From Prosthecobacter debontii (lineage in GTDB: Bacteria > Verrucomicrobiota > Verrucomicrobiia > Verrucomicrobiales > Akkermansiaceae): a DNA stretch of 53,630 bases. A program made the translations under genes and the position numbers. How positions within the stretch are numbered: the first letter of the stretch is position 1; each line of letters opens with the position of its first letter. Shown one piece after another: positions 1 through 8,683 of this stretch. The stretch is from contig CAMAXN010000014.1 in the NCBI GenBank assembly GCA_945862245.1, forward strand, positions 1 to 53,630, read 5' to 3'. Below the pieces are notes generated by a model. It searched no databases, had not been told where the DNA came from, and saw nothing but the letters and a program-made list of their open reading frames with translations.

Positions 1-1901
1 GGAAGGATTTTGTCGAGTACAGCTTCGGGGGTAATACCGTGGAGTTTTTGGAGGATTTCCGGTTTGCCGTGCTCAATGAATTTGTCAGGCCAACCGATAC
101 GCTCTACACGCGTTGAGATGCCAGCGATGTGAAGGTGCTCGATGCAGGAAGCGCCGAAGCCATTGGCGAGGACGTGATCCTCGAAGGTGCAGACCACCTT
201 GCAGCTCCGCGCGACCTTTTCCAGAAGGGCGGTGTCGAGGGGTTTGATGAAACGTGGATTCACGAGGGAAACGGAAAATCCTTTTTCCTCAAGCAGCTCC
301 TTGGTGCGAACGGCCATGCTGAAAAAGGTGCCGAGGCCGATGAGTGCGACATCGGTTCCCTCCTGGATCAGCTCGCCCTTGCCGAGGTGGATGGGAGCGC
401 ATTTCGCATCGGCAGGCGTGCCGGCGATGACGCCGCGCGGGTAGCGGATCGCGGTGGGGCCGGTGTCGTAGGCGGCCATCCATTTCAGCATCGTGGTCAA
501 CTCCGCCTCATCCTTGGGCTGCATGTGGATGATGTTCGGGATGTGGCGCAGGTATCCGATATCGAAAAGTCCGTGGTGGGTGGGGCCGTCGTCGCCGGAG
601 AGTCCGCCGCGATCCATGCAGAGGCGGACGGGGAGGTTCTGCAGGGCGATGTCATGGATGATCATGTCATAAGCCCGCTGCATGAAGGTGGAGTAGATGG
701 CTAGGAAAGGGCGGCAGCCCTCGGTGGCTAGGCCGGCGGCGAACAGTGCGGCGTGTTCCTCGGCGATGCCTACGTCGAAGTAGCGGTCCGGGAGTTCCTT
801 TTTGAAAATCTCCAGCTTCGTGCCGCCCGGCATGGCGGCGGTGATGGCGACGATCTTAGGGTCGTCGATGGCGAGATCGGTGACCGTGCGCCCGAAGATG
901 TCGGAGCAGGTGGGTGTAGCAACCGTGTCGGTGGAGCCGTCTTCGATCTTGTAAGCGCCGAGGCCGTGGAATTTGCCGGGGTTATCGAGGGCGGGTTGGT
1001 AGCCGCGGCCTTTTTCCGTGATAATGTGGAGGACGGCAGGTTCGTTGAGTGTTTTGAGGTGCTCGAAGGTGCGGATCAGCAGCGGGATGTCGTGGCCGTC
1101 GATGGGGCCGAAGTAGCGGAGTCCGAATTTCTCGAAGAGGACATTGGGGAAAAGGAGGTTCTTCGCGCTTTCCTTAACGCGGTGGGCGATCTTGCGGGCT
1201 GCCTTGCCGAGCACTTTCTCAACGAACTCCGCTGCGGTGGCGCGCACGGTGGCGTAGGTGGCGTGGGTTTGGAGAGCGTTGAAATATCTAGCGATAGCAC
1301 CGACATTCTTGTCGATTGACCATTCGTTGTCGTTGAGCACGACGATAAATTTTCGGGTGGTATCGGCAATATTGTTGAGCGCCTCTAGGGTGGGGCCGCA
1401 TGTGAAGGCAGCGTCGCCCGCCACGGCGACAACGTGGTTCTGACCTCCAGCGAGATCGCGGGCGGCGGCCATTCCTAGCGCGGCGGAGAGAGCTGTGCCG
1501 GCGTGACCTGCTCCATAGGAGTCGTGCTCGGATTCAGTACGGAGGAGGTAACCGTTCAGTCCTTTGTAAGTGCGGATCGAATCAATAGAGGAGGCGCGCC
1601 CGGTCAGTATTTTATGGACGTATCCCTGGTGGGAAACATCGAAGACGAACTTATCGGCGGGTGTGGAGAAAACTCGGTGCATGGCGATGCATAGTTCCAC
1701 GACACCGAGGTTTGGGCCGAGGTGACCGCCGGTGACAGAGAGGCAGCTAATCAGGGTTTGGCGAATCTCTGCGGCGAGGTCGGTGAGTTGGGTTTCGGAA
1801 AAGCCGCGTATATATTCCGGGGCACGGATTATTCCTAGGAGTGGACCGATCTTGTTCGTTGGGATGCCGCTACCGGCGTTCTCAGAAGAGGGTGATGTCA
1901 T
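1..1901 (-). CDS. dxs: 1-deoxy-D-xylulose-5-phosphate synthase (3' end cut by window edge)
   Basis: The product condenses pyruvate and glyceraldehyde 3-phosphate with thiamine diphosphate, the first step of the MEP isoprenoid pathway in the cytoplasm. The minus frame stays open from the ATG at 1901 to the left edge, about 633 codons; family members are about 620-640 residues, so little is missing. Recognisable segments are GGHLGPNLGVVEL (residues 58-70), HKILTGR (about 96-102), YFGPIDGHD and DGPTHHG. Two usually invariant places differ: the thiamine motif reads GDAA (162-165) where GDGA is usual, and GHAGT (132-136) replaces GHSST. The start lies 20 bases inside the 3' end of xseB, so translational coupling is likely. 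Family assignment is firm; the effect of the substitutions is unknown. Confidence 0.93.
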   Translation of the reverse strand, partial: MTSPSSENAGSGIPTNKIGPLLGIIRAPEYIRGFSETQLTDLAAEIRQTLISCLSVTGGHLGPNLGVVELCIAMHRVFSTPADKFVFDVSHQGYVHKILTGRASSIDSIRTYKGLNGYLLRTESEHDSYGAGHAGTALSAALGMAAARDLAGGQNHVVAVAGDAAFTCGPTLEALNNIADTTRKFIVVLNDNEWSIDKNVGAIARYFNALQTHATYATVRATAAEFVEKVLGKAARKIAHRVKESAKNLLFPNVLFEKFGLRYFGPIDGHDIPLLIRTFEHLKTLNEPAVLHIITEKGRGYQPALDNPGKFHGLGAYKIEDGSTDTVATPTCSDIFGRTVTDLAIDDPKIVAITAAMPGGTKLEIFKKELPDRYFDVGIAEEHAALFAAGLATEGCRPFLAIYSTFMQRAYDMIIHDIALQNLPVRLCMDRGGLSGDDGPTHHGLFDIGYLRHIPNIIHMQPKDEAELTTMLKWMAAYDTGPTAIRYPRGVIAGTPADAKCAPIHLGKGELIQEGTDVALIGLGTFFSMAVRTKELLEEKGFSVSLVNPRFIKPLDTALLEKVARSCKVVCTFEDHVLANGFGASCIEHLHIAGISTRVERIGWPDKFIEHGKPEILQKLHGITPEAVLDKIL

Positions 1902-2175
1902 TATCGTCGTTGGGATCTTCGGTCTCAGGTTCTTGAGGTTTTCCCGCCTCCCGGTTGGATAGCGTGATCAATCCAATACGTTTTCTGGCACCGGTGAGGA
2001 CGGAATCGCAGTGTTTCAGAAGATACGCCCCGGCTTCGTAGCGGGCGATCAGTTCCTCAAGAGGTAGCTGTTCGCCCTCCATTGCCTCGACGATCTTATC
2101 CAATTCAGCAATCGATTCCTCGAAGGAGAGGTCGGTTATGGGATCGGCTGAAACTGCTTTGCGGCGGGAAGGCAT
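1882..2175 (-). CDS. xseB: Exodeoxyribonuclease VII small subunit
   Basis: This 97-residue cytoplasmic protein matches the XseB family, which binds the XseA large subunit to form the single-strand exonuclease. The core at residues 16-60 contains the typical pattern LSFEESIAELDKIVEAME followed by PLEELIARYEAG. The usual family length is 60-85 residues; the extra part is an acidic C-terminal tail (PETEDPNDDND). It sits 40 bases downstream of the membrane protein gene and overlaps dxs by 20 bases. The xseB-dxs neighbourhood is common in bacteria, which supports both calls. xseA is not in the window. Confidence 0.93.
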   Translation of the reverse strand: MPSRRKAVSADPITDLSFEESIAELDKIVEAMEGEQLPLEELIARYEAGAYLLKHCDSVLTGARKRIGLITLSNREAGKPQEPETEDPNDDNDITLF

Positions 2176-2215
2176 GGTGTTTCGATGTAATCCGGATTAG
2201 GTGGCGGCAACAGAC

Positions 2216-4027
2216 TTATTCACCTTTGTTATTATCATCGATGCGCGGAGGGCTATTCGAGTAATAGACCATATTACCGCCGATCATGTATTGAGGGAAC
2301 GCGTAGCGTTGGTAGATTTCCGCCATATTCGAGTCATTTTCGTAGATTGAAAGGCCGGGCGGGTAGGTTGCTTGGAAAATGGGGCCATGCATGACGAGTG
2401 AGGTGAAATCTTGGTACTTTTGGGCCACTTCCATTGCGTTTCCAGAACCGTGGGAGGATGGCGATATGTGGATGCCACAGACGGGAGTATTCACGTCAGC
2501 GGCTTGGTTTTCAAGTTCTGTAAAGTCAAGACGGCTAGAGGGTAGCCAGATAGAGATACGATCGGCATACCATGCCACAGCCCATGGCTGATCCGAGAAG
2601 CAGATTTGCTTTTCGCCGAGCGTATTGGCGAGATCGATGTTCAGTTTTGGTGCAAAGTAGGGAGGCCATTGAGGCATACCCTCACTGCGAGCAATAAATA
2701 TCCGAATTTTCAGCGGCAAGGACAGGACAAGTGGCAGTGATAAGATGGCAACGATCACGATGAGATGCACATTTTGCATTATTGGAAGAGTATTTACGAA
2801 GGGTAGCTTACTCCACAGGATAGATATGAATGCTAGACCGTAGGCTGTCATCAAGGGGGCGAATAAAAGGTGGGTTTGGTTCGGATCGAGCGGATCTGTG
2901 GAAACCCCGTAGATGGAAAGCCCGAAGGCCGAGGTGACGAACATCAGCAGGATGGCCCAGCGAAACTGTGCGACAGATGGACTCCGAAAAGGATGCAGCA
3001 GTGTGATGAGAAAAAGTGGAGCAACGATGATTCCAGCTAGTAAGGGAATCAAGCTGGATGCTTGCAGCAGGGTGCTTTTGAGGACTATCGAGATTATGCC
3101 CCTGTTGATCAGAGGGAAGGATTCGATGTCTCTATGGCGCATCACGAATTCCTCGGTGCCCCCGCCGATGCCATTATAGAGATTTAGGTATGCAATGCCA
3201 AACGGGTTGCCGGAAATTTCCAAATTGCGCCATACGATCAATGACATCGGGATAAGCAGGATAAAGAGGATGATGATACCCACTAACCCACGAGGCCGAA
3301 ATACAATAGTTGCAAAAATGATATAACCTATGGAAATCCAGATCGTTAGGTAATGTGTTAGGGCAAGCAGGGTAAAAAATATACCAGCTATGATAGCTGG
3401 TACATAGGGCATGCGCCCCGCATTTAAATCTTCGATGGTACTGTAGATGAAATAGAGTGCGCAGCTGAAAAGCAGCAACATTAACATCTGTGGCAAGCCT
3501 GATAGCGAATACTCCCAGAAGGTTTCACAGAACAGCATAAGGATAGCGGTGACTCCCGCAATTTTTTGGTCGAAAACACGTGAAATCAACAGATAGGTGA
3601 CCCCAATTGACAGCAGGAAGCAGAGGGTAGAGACCGTCGCTATGACGCGATCCAACGGGAACACCATTTCATTTTTACCCATCTGCCAGCGGGCGGCGTC
3701 ATCTGCACCGAACAATTTCAGCACGGCTGCGTTAAGGAGAGGGTTTAGGGGGGAGTGGTAGGTGTCCTTGAATCCGGTGAAATCGACAGCAGTACCTCCT
3801 CCTTTTTCCACCGCCTGTTCATAGGCGATGGGGCGGATGACCTTGGTAGCTAAGCCGTTGCCGCGTGCTATTTCGCGGGCGATAGCCGCTTGTTCCATTG
3901 CGTGAGGTGCGTTGAGACCCCGGAAAAATGGGACGAGATTAGCCACGCTCAAAATGATAAGCGCTAGAAAGAAAAGGATTCGACGGATAACTGTTCCAGC
4001 ATCGAATGGGTTTTTGATATGAATCAT
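2216..4027 (-). CDS. Polytopic membrane protein, GT-C (family 39-like) glycosyltransferase fold
   Basis: The 603-residue product has roughly ten to eleven hydrophobic segments, starting with one at residues 15-34, and ends in a soluble C-terminal part (from about residue 430) containing QPWAVAWYADR. The layout resembles the PMT/ArnT class of lipid-linked sugar transferases: an N-terminal helix, then a periplasmic loop with AMEQAAIAREIARGNG and TYHSPLNPLLNAAV. No diagnostic catalytic motif lets me name donor or acceptor. The gene follows the NtrC-like regulator by 32 bases and precedes xseB by 40, so the four minus-strand genes may be co-transcribed. An uncharacterised dolichyl-phosphate-mannose mannosyltransferase-like protein is the best description; a non-enzymatic membrane protein is possible. 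Confidence 0.72.
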   Translation of the reverse strand: MIHIKNPFDAGTVIRRILFFLALIILSVANLVPFFRGLNAPHAMEQAAIAREIARGNGLATKVIRPIAYEQAVEKGGGTAVDFTGFKDTYHSPLNPLLNAAVLKLFGADDAARWQMGKNEMVFPLDRVIATVSTLCFLLSIGVTYLLISRVFDQKIAGVTAILMLFCETFWEYSLSGLPQMLMLLLFSCALYFIYSTIEDLNAGRMPYVPAIIAGIFFTLLALTHYLTIWISIGYIIFATIVFRPRGLVGIIILFILLIPMSLIVWRNLEISGNPFGIAYLNLYNGIGGGTEEFVMRHRDIESFPLINRGIISIVLKSTLLQASSLIPLLAGIIVAPLFLITLLHPFRSPSVAQFRWAILLMFVTSAFGLSIYGVSTDPLDPNQTHLLFAPLMTAYGLAFISILWSKLPFVNTLPIMQNVHLIVIVAILSLPLVLSLPLKIRIFIARSEGMPQWPPYFAPKLNIDLANTLGEKQICFSDQPWAVAWYADRISIWLPSSRLDFTELENQAADVNTPVCGIHISPSSHGSGNAMEVAQKYQDFTSLVMHGPIFQATYPPGLSIYENDSNMAEIYQRYAFPQYMIGGNMVYYSNSPPRIDDNNKGE

Positions 4028-4059
4028 GTCAGGTAGTATTTACGTATAAATTGAAGAAT

Positions 4060-5427
4060 TTAAAGCCCTAGTTCCTTGATTTTTCGCTGTAGAGTACGGC
4101 GGCTTATTCCGAGCAAATCTGCGGCAAGGGTGCGGCTCTCAGCGGTTTCTGCCAATGCACGCCGAATCGCGACCTTCTCCAGTTCGTTGAGGTTGAAGAC
4201 TTCAGGGGACTTAACAAAGGCTTTTTCATAATGACCGAGAGGTCCTTGTGATATAGGGTTACCATCGAGGAATGCCGGCAGGTGACTGATGCCAATGGCA
4301 GTGTCATTGGACATAACTACACCGTGCTCGATGGCGGTTCGGAGCTCGCGGACGTTGCCCGGCCACGGGTAGGTCACGAGGCGATGCATCGCCTCATCGG
4401 TAAGTGGTTTAACCGGCCGTCCGTTTTCCTCGGCGAACTCATGGAGAAAGTAGTTAGCCATTAGGATGATGTCCTCCGGCCTTTCACGCAGTGTGGGCAT
4501 AATGACGGAGACAACATTGAGGCGAAAATAGAGATCTTCGCGGAATTTACCATCATCGACCTGCTGGCGAAGGTTCTTGTTTGTTGCGGCAACGAGGCGA
4601 ACATCGACCTTGATCGGCGAGTTTGAACCGACGCGCTCAATGGATCGCTCGGAAAGGGCGCGGAGGAGTTTCACCTGGGTGGCGGCGTCAATCTCGCCGA
4701 TTTCATCGAGAAAAAGAGTGCCGCCATCTGCCTGCTCGAAGCGCCCGATGCGTTTCTGTGCCGCTCCGGTGAACGAGCCTTTCTCGTGACCGAAGAGCTC
4801 GGACTCCAAAAGTTGCGGAGAAAGGGCGGCGCAGTTAACGATGACCAGTTTTGCGGCGGGGCGGCCGGAAAGATGGTGGATCGCGTGAGCGACGACTTCC
4901 TTACCAGTGCCCGACTCCCCCTCAATGAGGATCGTAGCGCGGGTCGGGGCGACCTGCTCGATGAGTTCTGTAACGCGCTTAATTTCAGGGGATTTTCCGA
5001 TCAAGCGGGAAAGGATAGCCCCCTTTTTCACCTGCTTGGTTAGGTTGACGTTTTCCGTTTCCAAGGTCCGTGAGCGAAGGGCACGCTTTAGAAGCATTTC
5101 TACCTCGTCGAGGTTCAATGGTTTGGTGACGAAGTGGAAAGCACCACGCCGCATAGCCTCTACGGCGGTATCGACCGAGCCGTAGGCGGTCATCATCAGA
5201 ATCACGGGAGGGGTGGGAAGTTTCGCAGCGGTGTCGATGAGATCCATACCGGAATCGCCACCGAGTCGAAGATCTGTGAGTATCAGCTGGATTTCCTCAC
5301 TTTTAAGGATCGCGAGTGCTTCGGAATTATTTGAGGCGAGATAGACATCGAAATCCACCTCTAGAGCACTACGTAGCCCTTCGCGAGTGGCGCGTTCGTC
5401 GTCAACTATGAGGAGTGTGGGGAGCAT
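4060..5427 (-). CDS. Sigma-54-dependent response regulator, NtrC family
   Basis: The 455-residue protein has all three NtrC-type domains. The receiver domain (1-120) carries the acidic pocket DDE (9-11), phospho-acceptor D52 (LILTDLRLG) and a conserved lysine in FVTKPL. The AAA+ sigma-54 activation domain (about 145-375) has Walker A GESGTGKE, loop GSFTGA, which contacts sigma-54 and here has Ser for the usual Ala, and Walker B GGTLFLDEIGEI. A Fis-type helix-turn-helix closes the protein (AADLLGISRRTLQRKIKEL). It should activate sigma-54 promoters after phosphorylation. No histidine kinase gene is adjacent, so its partner and signal are unknown. The downstream membrane protein gene is an obvious candidate target or co-transcribed gene. 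Confidence 0.95.
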   Translation of the reverse strand: MLPTLLIVDDERATREGLRSALEVDFDVYLASNNSEALAILKSEEIQLILTDLRLGGDSGMDLIDTAAKLPTPPVILMMTAYGSVDTAVEAMRRGAFHFVTKPLNLDEVEMLLKRALRSRTLETENVNLTKQVKKGAILSRLIGKSPEIKRVTELIEQVAPTRATILIEGESGTGKEVVAHAIHHLSGRPAAKLVIVNCAALSPQLLESELFGHEKGSFTGAAQKRIGRFEQADGGTLFLDEIGEIDAATQVKLLRALSERSIERVGSNSPIKVDVRLVAATNKNLRQQVDDGKFREDLYFRLNVVSVIMPTLRERPEDIILMANYFLHEFAEENGRPVKPLTDEAMHRLVTYPWPGNVRELRTAIEHGVVMSNDTAIGISHLPAFLDGNPISQGPLGHYEKAFVKSPEVFNLNELEKVAIRRALAETAESRTLAADLLGISRRTLQRKIKELGL

Positions 5428-5548
5428 TTTTGGAAAACTTAGGCTGACCTCATAATGCGGTCACAGATGGGCTAAATTGAGTTATCTCTAGAGGATGCCA
5501 GAGATTATTAGGAGATCAGAGATCGCGAGTCAACGCTGCTACTCTATA

Positions 5549-5646
5549 AAGCTTAGATTCGATTAGGAAACACGGCGGTTCGTATTAGAATTGATCAAGG
5601 CTAACCTAACGGCTTAGATTGCCTCCTTCAAATCGATCCTAAGCTT
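5549..5646. repeat. Imperfect inverted repeat upstream of the NtrC-type regulator
   Basis: AAGCTTAGATTCGATT at 5549-5564 is matched, as reverse complement with two mismatches, by AATCGATCCTAAGCTT at 5631-5646. A third partial copy, GGCTTAGATT, lies between them at 5611-5620. The arms are 66 bases apart and lie 120-220 bases upstream of the regulator start. The spacing is too wide for a terminator, but paired operator sites for a dimeric or oligomeric regulator would look like this. No binding partner can be named. Confidence 0.35.
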
Positions 5647-5739
5647 GAATATTTAACAGATCTGACTTAAGAAAATTGTTTGTCCATCGCCACCCTGAAG
5701 CGCAAGACCTCTCATCGTAGACAACACAAAACCCTAGAA

Positions 5740-5925
5740 TCGGCACTATTGATTATTGCGTGCGTGTGAGGCGGGTGCATCCCCAATCAGCGGATTATAG
5801 CGGACAGACAGGGGTCGTTGCAGAACGCACCCCCTTTGGGGTCTACGAAACGAAGCTAGGTGGAGGTGGACAGGGGCGAACGCCACGAGCCCCGCAAGGG
5901 TGACCATAGAGCAGGTCCATGAAGT
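5740..5925. other. GC-rich non-coding island in a 680-base intergenic region
   Basis: The gap between the regulator (start 5427) and the next gene (6110) has no credible coding sequence. Most of it is AT-rich, but about 5740-5925 is abruptly GC-rich and full of short complementary runs, such as ACCCCCTTTGGGGT near 5829. Reading frames on the minus strand give only short peptides rich in Pro, Arg and Cys with no recognisable domain. The block could be a dispersed repeat, a structured RNA or a remnant of a mobile element. I cannot choose between these from one copy. Confidence 0.3.
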
Positions 5926-6109
5926 CTAGGATAAGCACAACAGTAGGAGAAAATGCCTTTGCTGATGTGTCTCCAATCACATACAATCAAATTTAGCTGT
6001 TATCGTGGCGCTTGAAGAATTGCTCGATGCCAACACTAATTTCTCCCATACCCTTGGTTTGAGCTAGTTCATGAGTGAGCACCGAAGCCTGTAAATCAAA
6101 CATTTCCCC

Positions 6110-7978
6110 ATGCGTTTTTGCTTATTACCCATCCTCATTCTTGTCGCCGACTTAATATTCCGCGCGCGTGTTATTTACACATTTTCCCTCTTTGATTGGA
6201 CATGCTACCTCGCCTCCTTCGTGCTTATGGTAAGTCTTTGGTGGCTAATTTTTCATTGGATTAAAAGACTTTCAAAAAAAGAGCAAAAAACTTCTTACTC
6301 CATTTGTCTAATCACTATCAGTGCCCTGCATATCGTCACTCTTAGCTTCGGTTACTCCATCTACTTCGCCAATGGTGATCTCCCCGATTTATTTCTCCTC
6401 TCATTCATTGTCTCTGAAACAGAAAACGCTGCCATCATCTTCCAAGATTCTATCACATGGATACACTACTTCGTAGCCATAACAGGTACCGTACTATTCG
6501 CTTTGTGTGTTCATTTCCTAGCAAAGAAGTCTAGTTCTTCCACTCATATTACCCGCCGCACACTCTGGTGCGCTTCTCTTACAACATGCGTGACCCTTTG
6601 GTTTTCTTGGATACACACCTGCACGCAAGGTCAAACTTTTGTCCCGCTTGTTCGCATCCCTCTAGTCATAGGCATGTATCTCCAAAACGAAATTAAAGGA
6701 ATTAATCCCAAGCCCATCTATCTACCAGAGCGCCAACCTCTCCAGATCACCACCAAACTCCCACAGGCTCCTGTCAGCGTCATCTTAATCCTTAATGAGA
6801 GTCTGCGCCGCGATCGATTATCACTATACGGCTATAGTAGAAAAACCACCACATTTATCGATGAATTGGCCAGAAATTACCAACATCGCTTCTTCCGCTT
6901 TGATCGTACTTACACGAATTCTACTACCACCCTGCTCTCCGTCCCCAGCATACTAAACGGCATCGCCCCCTACCAGCCATTGTCCCAGAGAGTCATTGCA
7001 CCTAACATTTGGCAATGGGCCAAGGCCGCTCAGATGACCACATTTTACCACACCTCGCATAATTGTGATTGGCTCGGTCTTGGTGCATTCATCACCGACC
7101 CGCCGCCAGATCATTCATGGGACATGCGCAGCGAAAATCTGCCTCAATACCGCGACATGGGCTGTGATGACCACATCACTGTTGATCGCGCCGTTGCCCA
7201 TCTTCATACACTCGCTAAGTCCCCGCAGCCGTTCCTTGGGGTCATTCATCTCAATACTAACCACTACCCCTACAACACCGCCGCCCCCTACCAAAAATGG
7301 AACGTAACTGCTAGCGATCGCTATGATAACACCATTCTTGAAGTTGATACACACACAAAACGCATCGTCGATGCCTTAAAAAGCAACGGCCAATTAGAGA
7401 ATACGGTCATCCTTTTTGCTTCCGATCACGGCGAAGGCTTCAACGAGCATGGCTACACCGCACACTTCTACTGCCACTTTGCCGAAACCGTTATCGTCCC
7501 TCTCTTCATTCTCCTGCCCGATCAAACAATCAAGAAATTTGACATCGAAATCTTGCGTAAAAACGCTACTGTCAATACACAAAACCTCGATATTATTCCG
7601 ACAATCCTCGATGCTATAGGCGCATGGGAACATCCTGATGTTGCATCTTATTGCGCGTCCATGAAGGGTAGCAGTCTGTTTCGCCCCATCGATCCACAAC
7701 GATCGATCCTCATAACCAACACCGATGAAGTCATGCCTAGCACTATCGGTTTGAGCTCAGTGAAAGGGGAAATGCACTACATGCTGCGCACCAGCAGTAA
7801 AACACCCATCGAAGACCTATACAACATTGCCAAGGATCCCCTAGAGCTAAATAACCTCTGGCCAAGCATTACCGATACACAGCGGCAGTCCTACCGAAAC
7901 CAGTTCCGCGATTATCCCGTCTCCGCCGCTATGCTTGATAAAGCCTTTCCGGCCAAAAAATTGCTCCGCCAACGTTAA
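6110..7978 (+). CDS. Membrane phosphoethanolamine transferase / sulfatase-superfamily enzyme
   Basis: The 622-residue protein begins with about five membrane segments (within residues 1-185) followed by a periplasmic alkaline-phosphatase-superfamily domain, the layout of EptA, OpgE and LtaS. Visible metal and catalytic motifs are ILNESLRRDRLSLYGY (near 226-241), TNSTTTLLSVPSIL with the candidate threonine nucleophile (near 270), and SDHGEGFNEHGY (near 441). Such enzymes move a phospho-alcohol head group from a phospholipid to lipid A, glucans or glycerolphosphate chains; the acceptor here is not predictable. The gene is alone, after a 680-base gap, and is visibly more AT-rich than the housekeeping genes further right, which may indicate transfer. 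A plain sulfatase is less likely because of the membrane domain. Confidence 0.82.
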   Translation: MRFCLLPILILVADLIFRARVIYTFSLFDWTCYLASFVLMVSLWWLIFHWIKRLSKKEQKTSYSICLITISALHIVTLSFGYSIYFANGDLPDLFLLSFIVSETENAAIIFQDSITWIHYFVAITGTVLFALCVHFLAKKSSSSTHITRRTLWCASLTTCVTLWFSWIHTCTQGQTFVPLVRIPLVIGMYLQNEIKGINPKPIYLPERQPLQITTKLPQAPVSVILILNESLRRDRLSLYGYSRKTTTFIDELARNYQHRFFRFDRTYTNSTTTLLSVPSILNGIAPYQPLSQRVIAPNIWQWAKAAQMTTFYHTSHNCDWLGLGAFITDPPPDHSWDMRSENLPQYRDMGCDDHITVDRAVAHLHTLAKSPQPFLGVIHLNTNHYPYNTAAPYQKWNVTASDRYDNTILEVDTHTKRIVDALKSNGQLENTVILFASDHGEGFNEHGYTAHFYCHFAETVIVPLFILLPDQTIKKFDIEILRKNATVNTQNLDIIPTILDAIGAWEHPDVASYCASMKGSSLFRPIDPQRSILITNTDEVMPSTIGLSSVKGEMHYMLRTSSKTPIEDLYNIAKDPLELNNLWPSITDTQRQSYRNQFRDYPVSAAMLDKAFPAKKLLRQR

Positions 7979-8215
7979 TTGATGCATTGAAAAAACTGAG
8001 ATGGGAAGAAGGCGGGTTAACCAGGAAATACAAAGTTGATTGAGTGATTGGCAAAAAAACGATTTTAAGTTGAATCCTAAATTCATTTTGGCGGCGGCTT
8101 AGGGTCGTTCTTAAAAAACGGACTGTGGTTTTTTTTTGAAATCACACGGGATAAATGATTCAGTAACGTCAATACGACCACGGCTGGCAAATCCGCTTTT
8201 ACTGCTACGTAGTAT

Positions 8216-8626
8216 TCAGATCTCTGGAGCCCTACGGAGCGATTTTTTATCGGATAGTTTTCGCTTGTCGGCGAGGGAGCGCAGCTTGGAGCGTCTTGAT
8301 CGCTGCCTTTTTTGGCGGCGGAGTTTTTCGATTGCTTGGGTCTTAGCCGCGAGCTTGCCGTTAATGATTCCGTCCATTTGGTCGCAGAGCTCCCGGCGCG
8401 CGAGAAAGCGATTCATTTCGCGCGAGCGTTCAAGCTGGCATTTGATCGCAATACCGCTGGGTAGATGCTTCAGGAAAACGCAGTTCGAGGTCTTATTGAT
8501 TTTCTGACCGCCGGCTCCCGAGCCGCGCACGAATTTCTCCAGCAGATCTGCCGAATCGATCCCAAGCGCAGCCATGCGTTGCCCAAGCGTTGCGATTTTT
8601 TCCGGGGAGGGCAGGTTCATGGACAT
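8216..8626 (-). CDS. Peptide chain release factor-like protein (GGQ domain only)
   Basis: The 136-residue protein consists of the catalytic RF-1 domain with no codon-recognition domain. The segment RGSGAGGQKINK places the peptidyl-tRNA-hydrolysing GGQ at residues 39-41, followed by the family pattern NCVFLKHLPSGI and a basic C-terminal tail (KLRRQKRQRSRRSKLRS) that may enter the ribosomal mRNA channel. Size and tail resemble ArfB (YaeJ) and the mitochondrial C12orf65 rescue factor, so a role in freeing stalled ribosomes is likely. Which subfamily it belongs to is uncertain. It is transcribed divergently from the PVC-type cytochrome gene. Confidence 0.88.
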   Translation of the reverse strand: MSMNLPSPEKIATLGQRMAALGIDSADLLEKFVRGSGAGGQKINKTSNCVFLKHLPSGIAIKCQLERSREMNRFLARRELCDQMDGIINGKLAAKTQAIEKLRRQKRQRSRRSKLRSLADKRKLSDKKSLRRAPEI

Positions 8627-8646
8627 CTATTCTTTTTCGAAAATAT

Positions 8647-8675
8647 TTGAGAGATTCTTCTTTTCCGTGTGTAAA
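8647..8675 (+). promoter_or_regulatory. Sigma-70-like promoter close to the GTG start at 8684
   Basis: TTGAGA (8647-8652) and TGTAAA (8670-8675) are separated by 17 bases. The -10 box ends 8 bases before the GTG start at 8684, so transcription would begin at or almost at the start codon. There is no Shine-Dalgarno sequence. The -10 match is only partial. Confidence 0.35.
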
Positions 8676-8683
8676 TTAAAACT

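Noticed and set aside
129..1319. Long plus-strand frames at the left end
   Set aside because: They are shadows of the minus-strand dxs gene, whose frame is continuous and has family motifs.
6005..6023. Possible sigma-54 promoter before the gene at 6110
   Set aside because: TGGC and TTGC are 14 bases apart; the -24/-12 pattern needs 11.
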